From assembly GCA_004211235.1 (NCBI GenBank), contig SEEY01000312.1, positions 1 to 5,382 of the forward strand: DNA of 5,382 bases, written 5' to 3'. The notes beneath the pieces were generated by a model. It searched no databases. It was not told where the DNA came from and saw nothing but the letters and a program-made list of their open reading frames with translations. Shown in pieces: positions 1 to 5,382 of the stretch. Source of the DNA: Rubrivivax sp. (GTDB taxonomy: Bacteria > Pseudomonadota > Gammaproteobacteria > Burkholderiales > Burkholderiaceae). Made by a program: the position numbers and the translations under genes. Numbering within the stretch: position 1 is the first letter of the stretch; each line of letters opens with the position of its first letter.

Positions 1-1317
1 GCGGTCATCCCGCCAGGCCACACCGGGCAGGCGCAGGGCTGCCGTGAGTGGGTCGGGCAGCGCTGGGTCGACACGGTCAGCGCCAGCACCCGGTCCAAGA
101 TCCAGTCCCTGCTCGACGAGGTGAGCCAGCAGGGCGTCGTGTCGCGGCGCCGCGAGGTCAGCCATCCGGCGAACCCGGCGACGGGCGGTGAGGAACTGCC
201 CGTCACGTGGTCGGCCATCCGCCTTGGCGTCGACGGCCCGGTGCTGGCCGTGGGCCGCGACCTGCGTGCCGTGGCCGCCATCCAGCAGCGCTTCGTCGAG
301 GCGCAGCAGGACATGGAGCGCCACTACTGGAACCGTCGCCAGGCCGAGTCGCGCTACGAGCTGCTGTTCCAGGTGGCCAACGACGCCGTCCTGGCCCTCG
401 ACGCCGACAGCCTGGTCGTGCTGGAGGCCAACGCGGCCAGTGCCGTGCTGCTCGGCCACGCGCTGACTTCGATCCAGGGCCGGCCGTTGGCGGACAGCCT
501 GCCGCCGTCGGCCCGGGTTGCCGTGGCCGAGCTGCTGGCCAATGCCCGCAGCACCGGCCGGGCCGGCGAGATCCGTGTGCGCGTGCCCGCCACGGCCGGC
601 GTGCTCGACATCTCGGCCACGCCGTTCCGCGTCGATGACCAGCGGCAGCTGCTGCTGCGCGCGCGCCGTGATGAGGCGGCAACGGGGGCGACCGACAGCC
701 TGGCGCAGTCGCGCATGGCCGAGTTCGTCGAGACAACGCCCGATGCCGTGGTCATCACCGATTCCATGGGCCATATCCTGATGGCCAACCCGGCCTTCCT
801 GCGCCTGAGCCGCTGCGGCGATGAGGCGCGGGTGCGCGGCCAGGCCCTGCCGGCCCTGCTGCTGGACGCGGATGGCGGCTGGGCGAAGCTGCTGGCGCGC
901 GTGAGCCTGGCCGGCATGGTGTCCAACGCTGCGTTGGAGGTCGGCTCGCTGGACGGCAACCCGCAACTGGTGCGGGTGTCCGCGGCGCTGATGGCCGAAA
1001 GCGAGCAAGCCTGCCTGGGTTTCATCCTGAGGCCCGCCCACCGGCTGCCAGCGCATCTGGCCGGCGACGACGTGCTGGCCGGCCTGCTCGACCAGGTCGG
1101 GCGGGTGCCGCTGGCCGACCTGCTGGTGGAGGTGGCCCACCGGGCCGAGCGCCAGCTGATCGGCAGCGCGCTGCTGCGCACCGGCGGCCAGCGGTCCGCA
1201 GCCGCCGATGCTCTGGGCATGTCTCCCGAGGCGCTGGAACTGCGCATCCAGCGGCACGGTCTGTCGGGCATGGGCTATCCGCCCGACGCCGCGGGCAAGC
1301 CGCCGTTGATCAACTGA
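1..1317 (+). CDS. ppsR: PpsR/CrtJ-type photosynthesis gene regulator (5'-truncated by window edge)
   Basis: The frame is open from base 1 with no start codon in a suitable place, so the gene begins upstream; 438 residues plus TGA are visible, against roughly 460-475 for the family. PpsR/CrtJ is a cytoplasmic DNA-binding regulator, usually a repressor, of bacteriochlorophyll, carotenoid and light-harvesting genes. In the visible part, residues 1-85 are the rest of the N-terminal domain (motif CREWVG, then RWVDTV). A glutamine-rich helical Q-linker follows at about 86-118 (VGRDLRAVAAIQQRF, then ERHYWNRR). PAS1 spans about 119-222 and PAS2 about 239-345 (ETTPDAVVITD). The Fis-type helix-turn-helix lies at about 374-421 (GGQRSAAADALGMS). 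The only cysteines are at 14, 272 and 338, none in the HTH, unlike CrtJ/PpsR proteins that sense redox there. The second HTH helix (SPEALELRIQR) departs from the usual SRQSLYVKLRR type. It lies 28 bases before a bacteriophytochrome gene, the known partner of PpsR2. The family call is firm; activator or repressor role cannot be told. Confidence 0.93.
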   Translation, partial: AVIPPGHTGQAQGCREWVGQRWVDTVSASTRSKIQSLLDEVSQQGVVSRRREVSHPANPATGGEELPVTWSAIRLGVDGPVLAVGRDLRAVAAIQQRFVEAQQDMERHYWNRRQAESRYELLFQVANDAVLALDADSLVVLEANAASAVLLGHALTSIQGRPLADSLPPSARVAVAELLANARSTGRAGEIRVRVPATAGVLDISATPFRVDDQRQLLLRARRDEAATGATDSLAQSRMAEFVETTPDAVVITDSMGHILMANPAFLRLSRCGDEARVRGQALPALLLDADGGWAKLLARVSLAGMVSNAALEVGSLDGNPQLVRVSAALMAESEQACLGFILRPAHRLPAHLAGDDVLAGLLDQVGRVPLADLLVEVAHRAERQLIGSALLRTGGQRSAAADALGMSPEALELRIQRHGLSGMGYPPDAAGKPPLIN

Positions 1318-1336
1318 TTCACCGAAACACAGCGAC

Positions 1337-1340
1337 AGGG
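1337..1340 (+). promoter_or_regulatory. Weak ribosome binding site for the phytochrome gene
   Basis: AGGG lies five bases before the ATG at 1346, inside the 28-base gap after the ppsR stop. No promoter-like or terminator-like element is visible in this gap. This supports co-transcription of the two genes and the choice of this ATG, which places the chromophore cysteine at the expected distance from the N-terminus. Confidence 0.5.
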
Positions 1341-1345
1341 CAGCG

Positions 1346-3493
1346 ATGCAAGCGGCACCCGCCTTCGGTCAGGCCGACCTCACCAACTGCGAACGCGAGC
1401 TCATCCATCTGGCAGGCGCGGTGCAGCCGCATGGCGCGCTGCTGGTGCTGGCCCCGGCCGACCTGCGCGTGCTGCAGGTCAGCGGCAACGTCGCGCGCCT
1501 GCTCGGTGCGGAACCCGATGCGCTGCTGCAGCGGCCTCTGGCCACGCTGGGTGGCGACCTCGCCGAGCGGGTGGCGCAGCTGCAGGGCAGCACCGACCTG
1601 AGCGAGGCCGTGGTGCTGCAGTGCCGGCTGGGGCCTTCGCAGCGGCGTTTCGACGGCGCCTTGCACCGCATTGCGACGGGCGAGCTGGTGCTGGAACTCG
1701 AGCCGTCCGCAGGCGCGCCGGATGGCGTGGAGTTGCAGGATCTGGCGCCTCATCTCATGTCCGACATTCTGTCGGGCGCCCTGCAGCGCTTTGGCGCCGC
1801 GCCCTCGGTCGGCGTGCTGGCCGACGCCGTGGTCGAGGTGCTGCGCAACCTGACCGGCTACGACCGCGTCGTCGTCTACAAGTTTGACCCCGACGGCCAT
1901 GGCAAGGTGATCGCCGAGGCGCGCCATCCGCGGCTGGAGTCGCTGCTCGGCCACCACTACCCGGCCAGCGACATTCCGCAGCGCGCCCGCGCCCTCTACC
2001 TGCTCAACCGCGTGCGCATGCTGGTGGACGTGGACGCGGTGCAGGCGCCGCTGCTGCCGGCCCTTCTGCCGGGCCCGGGCGTACCGCTGGACATGTCGCT
2101 GTGCCAGCTGCGCAGCATGTCGCCCATCCATCTGCAGTACCTGCGCAACATGGGTGTGACGGCCACGCTGACGGCCTCGCTGGTGCGCGAGGGCCAGCTC
2201 TGGGGCCTGATCGCCGCCCATCACTATTCGCCGCGTTACCTGCGCTGCACCGTGCGCGCGGCGGCCGATCTGCTGGCCGAAGTGGCCTCCACACGCATTT
2301 CGGCCATCGAGAACTATGCCCATGCGCAGGTCGCGCTGATGGTGCGCCGGCTGGAGCAGCGCCTGGTCGAAGCGACCTCGACCGAAGGCGACTGGCGTTA
2401 CGCGCTGTTCCGCAATCCGCGCACCTTGCTGCAGCCGCTCGAGGCCACCGGCGCCGCGCTGTTCTGCGAGGGCGAAGTGCTGACGACGGGCGAGGCGCCG
2501 TCGACGCCCGAACTGCGCGCGCTGCTGGAATGGGTGCAGGCGCAGCCGTCGACCGGCGACGCCCCTTTCGCCTGTGCATCGGTCGGCCAGGCCCACCCGG
2601 CGCTGGCCAGCCTCACGCCGACGGCCAGCGGCGTGCTGGCGGTGCGCCTGTCGACCAACAGCCCGGACTGGTTGATGTGGTTCCGCAAGGAGCAGTTGCA
2701 GAGCGTCACCTGGGCCGGCGACCCCTCCAAGCCCATGGTGGCCAACAACCCGCTGGAGCTGTCGCCGCGGCGCTCCTTCGCGGCCTGGTCGGAGATCGTG
2801 CGCGGCACCGCGGTGCCCTGGTCGACGACCGAGGTGGCCCTGGCCCGCGGCATCGGCGTGGCGTTGGTGGACATCATCGTGCAGGTGCACGCGGTGCGGC
2901 TGTTGATCGCCGAGCACCAGCTCGTGCAGATCCGCGGTGCCGTGGCCGGTTCGCGGGAGCCGGTGCTGGTGGCCAATGCCCGGGGCGAGGCGGTGTTCGC
3001 CAACGATGCCCTGCTGGCCTTGCGCGGGGAGGGCGTCGAGAAGGGCAGTCCCATCGCGGCCGTCTTCGCTGCGGCACCCGCGGTGCAGCAGGCCCTGGAG
3101 CAGATGCGCGGCGCGCAGAGCGGCTGGCGGCGCGAGCTGGACCTGCTGACCCACGATGGCGGCGTGTTGCCCATGGCCGTGCATGCGGAACCGGTGAACG
3201 GCCGCGACGGCAAGCTGCTCGGCTTTGTGCTGACGCTGGTCGACCTGCGCGAGGCGCGGCGTGCCGACACGGCGCGGCTGAATCTCGAGAGCGCCTTGCG
3301 CCTGGCTGCGCAGGCCAGCCCGCTGGAAGCCGATGAGGTCATTTCGGCGATCCTGACCAACGCCAGCCTGGCCGCGATGGACATCGCCGATGCCCGTGGC
3401 GGCCCGCCGGTGGCGCCTCTGCTGCAGGAGCTGGAAACGTCCACCCGCCGCGCCGCAGGGCTCTACGCCCAGATCCGCAGCTTCTCCAGCTAG
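1346..3493 (+). CDS. bphP: Bacteriophytochrome, kinase-less BphP1-like type (PAS-GAF-PHY-PAS-helical tail)
   Basis: This is a complete 715-residue red/far-red light sensor that binds biliverdin. The N-terminal PAS domain carries the chromophore-attachment Cys15 in DLTNCERELIH, followed by AVQPHG. The GAF domain (about 140-310) has YDRVVVYKFDPDGHGK, PASDIP at 206-211 (Asp209), SPIHLQYLRNMG with His262, and LWGLIAAHH with His292, matching the usual chromophore pocket. The PHY domain (about 325-515) includes WFRKE and the tongue motif PRRSF at 474-478. A second PAS domain covers about 525-635. The last 75 residues form a helical segment (AILTNASLAAMDIAD, then STRRAAGLYAQI) resembling a dimerisation helix pair, but it has no H-box histidine and no ATPase domain. 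Length and layout match R. palustris BphP1, which works by protein binding to PpsR2 and not by phosphotransfer. The gene follows ppsR by 28 bases and probably shares its transcript. Which light state is the dark ground state cannot be decided from sequence alone. The stop TAG overlaps the stop of the convergent heme oxygenase gene. Confidence 0.95.
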   Translation: MQAAPAFGQADLTNCERELIHLAGAVQPHGALLVLAPADLRVLQVSGNVARLLGAEPDALLQRPLATLGGDLAERVAQLQGSTDLSEAVVLQCRLGPSQRRFDGALHRIATGELVLELEPSAGAPDGVELQDLAPHLMSDILSGALQRFGAAPSVGVLADAVVEVLRNLTGYDRVVVYKFDPDGHGKVIAEARHPRLESLLGHHYPASDIPQRARALYLLNRVRMLVDVDAVQAPLLPALLPGPGVPLDMSLCQLRSMSPIHLQYLRNMGVTATLTASLVREGQLWGLIAAHHYSPRYLRCTVRAAADLLAEVASTRISAIENYAHAQVALMVRRLEQRLVEATSTEGDWRYALFRNPRTLLQPLEATGAALFCEGEVLTTGEAPSTPELRALLEWVQAQPSTGDAPFACASVGQAHPALASLTPTASGVLAVRLSTNSPDWLMWFRKEQLQSVTWAGDPSKPMVANNPLELSPRRSFAAWSEIVRGTAVPWSTTEVALARGIGVALVDIIVQVHAVRLLIAEHQLVQIRGAVAGSREPVLVANARGEAVFANDALLALRGEGVEKGSPIAAVFAAAPAVQQALEQMRGAQSGWRRELDLLTHDGGVLPMAVHAEPVNGRDGKLLGFVLTLVDLREARRADTARLNLESALRLAAQASPLEADEVISAILTNASLAAMDIADARGGPPVAPLLQELETSTRRAAGLYAQIRSFSS
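3490..3493. other. Shared CTAG: overlapping stop codons of convergent bphP and heme oxygenase genes
   Basis: The palindrome CTAG supplies TAG for the + strand gene (3491-3493) and TAG for the - strand gene (3492-3490). The two coding regions overlap tail to tail by four bases, so there is no intergenic terminator. Each transcript must run into the opposite coding strand or be ended by another mechanism such as Rho. Confidence 0.95.
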
Positions 3494-4134
3494 GCGGGCG
3501 TGCCGGACGGCAGCGCCTCGAAGAGCTGCTGATGCAGGCGGAAGCCCTCGCAGGCCTCCGCCACGAAGGCGTCGGCCTGTGGCGCAGTCAGGGACAACGC
3601 GTCCAGGCCGGCACGGAACTCCTGCTTCAGCCGCTCGACCTGCGCGGCCGGCCCGAAGTCATAGAAAGCCGTGCCCTCGGCGCCTGCCAGGCCGAGCTGC
3701 TGCCGCACCAGCCGGGCCAGCATCTGGCCGCCGTGCAGATCGCCCAGGTAGCGCAGATAGGCATGGGCCATCAGCAAGGCCGGGTCGTCGCTGGCCAGCG
3801 CGGTCAGGCGGCGCACGTAGGCGTCGCCGGCGGGCGTCAGGGGCGCGTCGCTGCGCCATCCCGGGGGGTGCAACGCGTCGAGGTCCCGTTCGAGGCCGGG
3901 CAGCCGACGCAGTTCGGGGCGCCAGAGCCGCGGGTCCCAGCTTTGCCGGTCCAGCCCGGATTCCAGCGCGGCATAAAGGGCATGCAGGTGCCGCAGCAGG
4001 GCGCCGTAGGCCTGACGGTCGATGCGGCCGCGCATCAGATCGGCCATGACGCCGCTGCCTTCGGCCAGCGTGTGCAGATCGCGTGTCTCGTGTTTCAGCC
4101 GCGCGGCGAGGCTCGGCCGGGTCGTCGTGTTCAT
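3490..4134 (-). CDS. bphO: Heme oxygenase (biliverdin-producing), HO-1 fold
   Basis: This 214-residue soluble enzyme is of the usual size for bacterial heme oxygenases. It cleaves heme to biliverdin IX-alpha, CO and iron, using O2 and electrons, and so supplies the phytochrome chromophore. The proximal heme ligand is His21 in LKHETRDLHTLAEGS, matching the VHTQAE motif of HO-1. The distal helix is AYLRYLGDLHGGQML, with Gly131, catalytic-network Asp132, Gly135 and Gly136. The usual Ser of GDLSGGQ is His134 here. A C-terminal FYDF and helical stretch complete the fold. The ATG at 4134 is chosen because it places LKHETRDLH at the normal distance from the N-terminus; no Shine-Dalgarno sequence precedes it. 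It is convergent with bphP, so it is not in the same operon and would have its own promoter in the 4135-4310 gap. A role in heme-iron acquisition is possible, but no iron-uptake gene is near and the phytochrome link is the simpler reading. Confidence 0.94.
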   Translation of the reverse strand: MNTTTRPSLAARLKHETRDLHTLAEGSGVMADLMRGRIDRQAYGALLRHLHALYAALESGLDRQSWDPRLWRPELRRLPGLERDLDALHPPGWRSDAPLTPAGDAYVRRLTALASDDPALLMAHAYLRYLGDLHGGQMLARLVRQQLGLAGAEGTAFYDFGPAAQVERLKQEFRAGLDALSLTAPQADAFVAEACEGFRLHQQLFEALPSGTPA

Positions 4135-4310
4135 GTGCGGATGATGCCGCAGCGGCTGGCCCGGCCGCCCGTCCTACCCCCGGGCTCGGCGGCGTCCTTC
4201 GCCCGCAGCCTGCCCAGGTGGCGAGCATGAACCACCCGTTGCAAGGCAGCGGGCGGCGAACCCATCCCACGTTTCATTCCCATTGCGGATTTCATTGCAA
4301 AGGAGAAATC
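4135..4310. promoter_or_regulatory. Divergent intergenic region between heme oxygenase and a small membrane-protein gene
   Basis: This 176-base gap must hold the start signals for the leftward heme oxygenase gene and the rightward mini-protein gene. The right part (about 4270-4310) is clearly richer in A and T than its surroundings. It contains TTTCATT twice (4272-4278 and 4290-4296, 18 bases apart) and CATTGC twice (4281-4286 and 4293-4298). I could not find a convincing -35/-10 pair, a sigma-54 site, or a PpsR-type TGT-N12-ACA palindrome. The role as promoter region is inferred from gene orientation only. Confidence 0.4.
4300..4305 (+). promoter_or_regulatory. Strong Shine-Dalgarno sequence for the 30-codon gene
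   Basis: AAGGAG sits five bases before the ATG at 4311. It is the best ribosome binding site in the window and the main reason to believe the tiny reading frame is translated. Confidence 0.75.
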
Positions 4311-4403
4311 ATGAACGCGCTCATTCCCGCCTGGATCATTGGCGCCCCTCTGCTGGCGGCCATCGTGGACTTCATCCGCACGCCGAAGCCCGACATTCGC
4401 TAA
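4311..4403 (+). CDS. Small single-pass membrane protein of unknown function, 30 residues
   Basis: The frame runs from ATG at 4311 to TAA at 4401-4403. The peptide begins MNALIPAWIIGAPLL and ends FIRTPKPDIR. Residues 4-22 are almost wholly hydrophobic and long enough for one membrane helix, with helix-breaking Pro6 and Pro13 and an Asp20 near its end. Arg23, Lys26 and Arg30 follow, so by the positive-inside rule the C-terminus would face the cytoplasm. A perfect AAGGAG at ideal spacing and a hairpin 27 bases after the stop suggest a free-standing gene. It carries no histidine in the helix, which argues against a light-harvesting polypeptide. I do not recognise the family and assign no function. 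It could accompany the divergent heme oxygenase or the downstream hydantoinase-type gene, but neither link is shown. Confidence 0.65.
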   Translation: MNALIPAWIIGAPLLAAIVDFIRTPKPDIR

Positions 4404-4429
4404 GCAGCTCATCACCCGCACACTTCAAG

Positions 4430-4454
4430 GCACCGCCGCTCCGCGCGGCGGTGC
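4430..4454 (+). terminator. GC-rich 10-bp hairpin after the mini-protein gene, possible terminator
   Basis: GCACCGCCGC (4430-4439) and GCGGCGGTGC (4445-4454) are exact reverse complements around a five-base loop TCCGC. The position, 27 bases after the TAA at 4403, fits a transcript end. No T-tract follows on the + strand (ACCCAGCCG instead), so it is not a classic intrinsic terminator. It could be a 3'-end stabilising stem, a Rho-assisted stop or an attenuator in the leader of the next gene. Confidence 0.45.
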
Positions 4455-4585
4455 GCACCCAGCCGTCCGGCACTGCGGATCCGGCCTTCAAAAGCCATCA
4501 GGCGAACACAAGCGCGCACCGTGTTCGGCTGGGACCTGAGCCTGGAAAGAATCCGCACATCAGTCCTGCTCAAGGACGCAATGCT

Positions 4586-4589
4586 GGAG
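4586..4589 (+). promoter_or_regulatory. Ribosome binding site of the hydantoinase-type gene
   Basis: GGAG lies seven bases before the ATG at 4597. It decides this start over the ATG at 4581, which is in another frame and gives a peptide without family resemblance. Confidence 0.65.
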
Positions 4590-4596
4590 CTTTCCA

Positions 4597-5382
4597 ATGG
4601 CCTATCGCCTGGGTGTGGACGTCGGTGGCACGTTCACCGACCTCTTGTTGTTCAACGATGCCGACGGCAGCTGCTGGCGCCACAAGACACCCTCGACGCC
4701 GCATGACTCCTCCGAGGGCATCCTCGTCGGCGTGCGCGCCATCTGCGAGAAGGCCGGCATCGCGGCCAGCGACATCGAGGTCTTCCTGCACGGCACGACG
4801 GTGGCCACCAACGCGGTGCTGGAAGGCAAGGGCGCCCGCGTCGGCCTGGTGGTGACCGAGGGCTACCGGCAGATGATGCAGGTGGCCCGTTCGCTGGTGC
4901 CTGGCGGCCTCGCGGCCTGGATCGTCTGGCCCAAGCCCGAGCCGCTGGCGAAGCTGGAAGACACCGTCGAGGTCAAGGGCCGGCTGGACGCCCAGGGCCG
5001 CGAGCTGCGCCCGCTCGACGAAGCCGACATCCGCGCTCAGCTGCAGCTGCTGAAGGCGCGCGGCATCGAGGCGCTGACCATCTCGCTGATGAATGCCTAC
5101 GTCAACGGCGTGCATGAAAGCCGCGTCGCCGAGCTGGCAGCGGAGATCCTGCCCGACGTGCCGGTATCGCTGTCGCATGTCGTGCTGCCCGAGATGCAGG
5201 AGTACGAGCGCACGCTGACGACCGTCGCCAACGCCTCGGTGCGGCCCATCGTCAGCCGCTATGTGCGCAACCTGCGCAGCAAGCTGCGCGAGCTGGGCAT
5301 GCAGGGCCGCATCTCGCTGCTGCGCTCGGACGGCGGGCTGATGTCCTCCGAGGCGGCCGAAGAAAAGCCCGTTTCCCTGCTG
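4597..5382 (+). CDS. hyuA: Hydantoinase A/oxoprolinase family protein (3'-truncated by window edge)
   Basis: 262 codons are visible and the frame is still open at the last base; family members with this start are usually about 670-700 residues. The family uses ATP to open or carboxylate small substrates: N-methylhydantoinase, 5-oxoprolinase, and acetone or acetophenone carboxylase subunits. The N-terminal phosphate-binding motif of the ASKHA fold is RLGVDVGGTFTDLLLF (residues 4-19). HGTTVATNAVLEGKG (65-79) and RSLVPGGLAAWIVWPKPEP (98-116) follow. YERTLTTVANASV begins at 203, and RSDGGLMS (243-250) marks the start of the second domain. These belong to the hyuA-type branch and are unlike the acetone carboxylase AcxA N-terminus I recall. 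The actual substrate cannot be told. A hyuB-type partner would be expected downstream, outside the window. The codon use resembles that of the other genes. Confidence 0.88.
   Translation, partial: MAYRLGVDVGGTFTDLLLFNDADGSCWRHKTPSTPHDSSEGILVGVRAICEKAGIAASDIEVFLHGTTVATNAVLEGKGARVGLVVTEGYRQMMQVARSLVPGGLAAWIVWPKPEPLAKLEDTVEVKGRLDAQGRELRPLDEADIRAQLQLLKARGIEALTISLMNAYVNGVHESRVAELAAEILPDVPVSLSHVVLPEMQEYERTLTTVANASVRPIVSRYVRNLRSKLRELGMQGRISLLRSDGGLMSSEAAEEKPVSLL

Larger units (their letters stand above)
4404..4596 (+). promoter_or_regulatory. Intergenic leader of the hydantoinase-type gene
   Basis: This 193-base gap contains the hairpin at 4430-4454. Further on, a small inverted repeat GTCCT-GCTCA-AGGAC lies at 4563-4577, about 20 bases before the start codon, where an operator could lie; five-base arms are too short to be sure. 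I see no convincing promoter hexamers and no open frame with its own ribosome binding site. Confidence 0.3.

Noticed and set aside
354..1271. A 305-codon - strand open frame opposite ppsR
   Set aside because: It is Ser/Arg/Ala-rich with no recognisable motif, and it overlaps entirely with a convincing PpsR frame.
121..1317. Taking GTG at 121 as the start of the ppsR gene
   Set aside because: The frame stays open to base 1 and the upstream codons encode family-like sequence (CREWVG, RWVDTV), so the GTG is internal.
1319..3184. A 621-codon open frame on the - strand opposite bphP
   Set aside because: It is an antisense shadow of a GC-rich gene: its translation is rich in His, Gln, Arg and Gly with no domain pattern, while the + strand frame shows a full phytochrome with all key residues.
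2101..3336. A 411-codon + strand open frame in another phase inside bphP
   Set aside because: Its composition is Ala/Gly/Arg-rich low complexity and it lacks a ribosome binding site; it is caused by GC bias at third codon positions.
4159..4185. Inverted repeat GCCCGG/CCGGGC with a 15-base loop before the heme oxygenase gene
   Set aside because: The arms are only six G/C bases in very GC-rich DNA with a long loop, which is expected by chance.
4311..4403. Light-harvesting or photosystem small polypeptide
   Set aside because: The peptide has one hydrophobic helix but lacks the bacteriochlorophyll-binding histidine and the flanking motifs of LH alpha/beta chains, and it is shorter.
4135..4596. 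PpsR operator palindromes (TGT-N12-ACA) in the non-coding gaps
   Set aside because: The TGT triplets at 4134 and 4522 do not have ACA at the needed distance, and the 1318-1345 gap contains no TGT, so no canonical site is visible.
1..5382. CRISPR arrays, insertion sequences, tRNA or rRNA genes
   Set aside because: No regularly spaced repeats, transposase-like frames, terminal inverted repeats or structural RNA signatures were seen; nearly all of the window is occupied by ordinary coding sequence.

Overview
The window is GC-rich DNA with long uninterrupted codon-biased reading frames. It looks like a proteobacterial chromosome, most probably a betaproteobacterium of the Burkholderiales (Rubrivivax/Roseateles-like relatives). 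That placement is inferred from base composition and from a PpsR regulator, which belongs to purple phototrophs and their relatives; no marker gene for taxonomy is present.

Layout. (1) 1-1317, + strand: the 3' part of a ppsR (crtJ) gene, the PAS-PAS-HTH regulator of photosynthesis genes; its start lies before the window. (2) 1346-3493, + strand: a complete bacteriophytochrome (PAS-GAF-PHY-PAS plus a short helical tail), 28 bases after ppsR and probably co-transcribed with it. It has the biliverdin-binding Cys15 but no histidine-kinase catalytic module. (3) 3490-4134, - strand: a biliverdin-producing heme oxygenase, convergent with the phytochrome; the two stop codons share one CTAG. (4) 4135-4310: a non-coding gap with the 5' regions of two divergent genes. 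(5) 4311-4403, + strand: a 30-codon membrane mini-protein with a very good Shine-Dalgarno sequence. (6) 4404-4596: a non-coding gap with a strong 10-bp hairpin and a small inverted repeat. (7) 4597 to the window end, + strand: the first 262 codons of a hydantoinase A/oxoprolinase family gene, open at the window edge.

How the genes fit together. Heme oxygenase opens heme to biliverdin IX-alpha, the phytochrome attaches it at Cys15 and senses red/far-red light, and the PpsR-type regulator is the likely output partner. The phytochrome has the same architecture as Rhodopseudomonas/Bradyrhizobium BphP1: a PAS domain and a kinase-less helical tail after PHY. In those species BphP1 acts by binding PpsR2 directly and relieving repression. 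Sensor, chromophore enzyme and target regulator thus form one cassette of about 4.1 kb. The hydantoinase-type gene and the mini-protein have no evident link to light sensing.

Most worth a second look: the kinase-less BphP/PpsR pair as a possible betaproteobacterial version of the BphP1-PpsR2 switch; the PpsR with no cysteine in its HTH region and a divergent recognition helix; and the undescribed 30-residue membrane protein.
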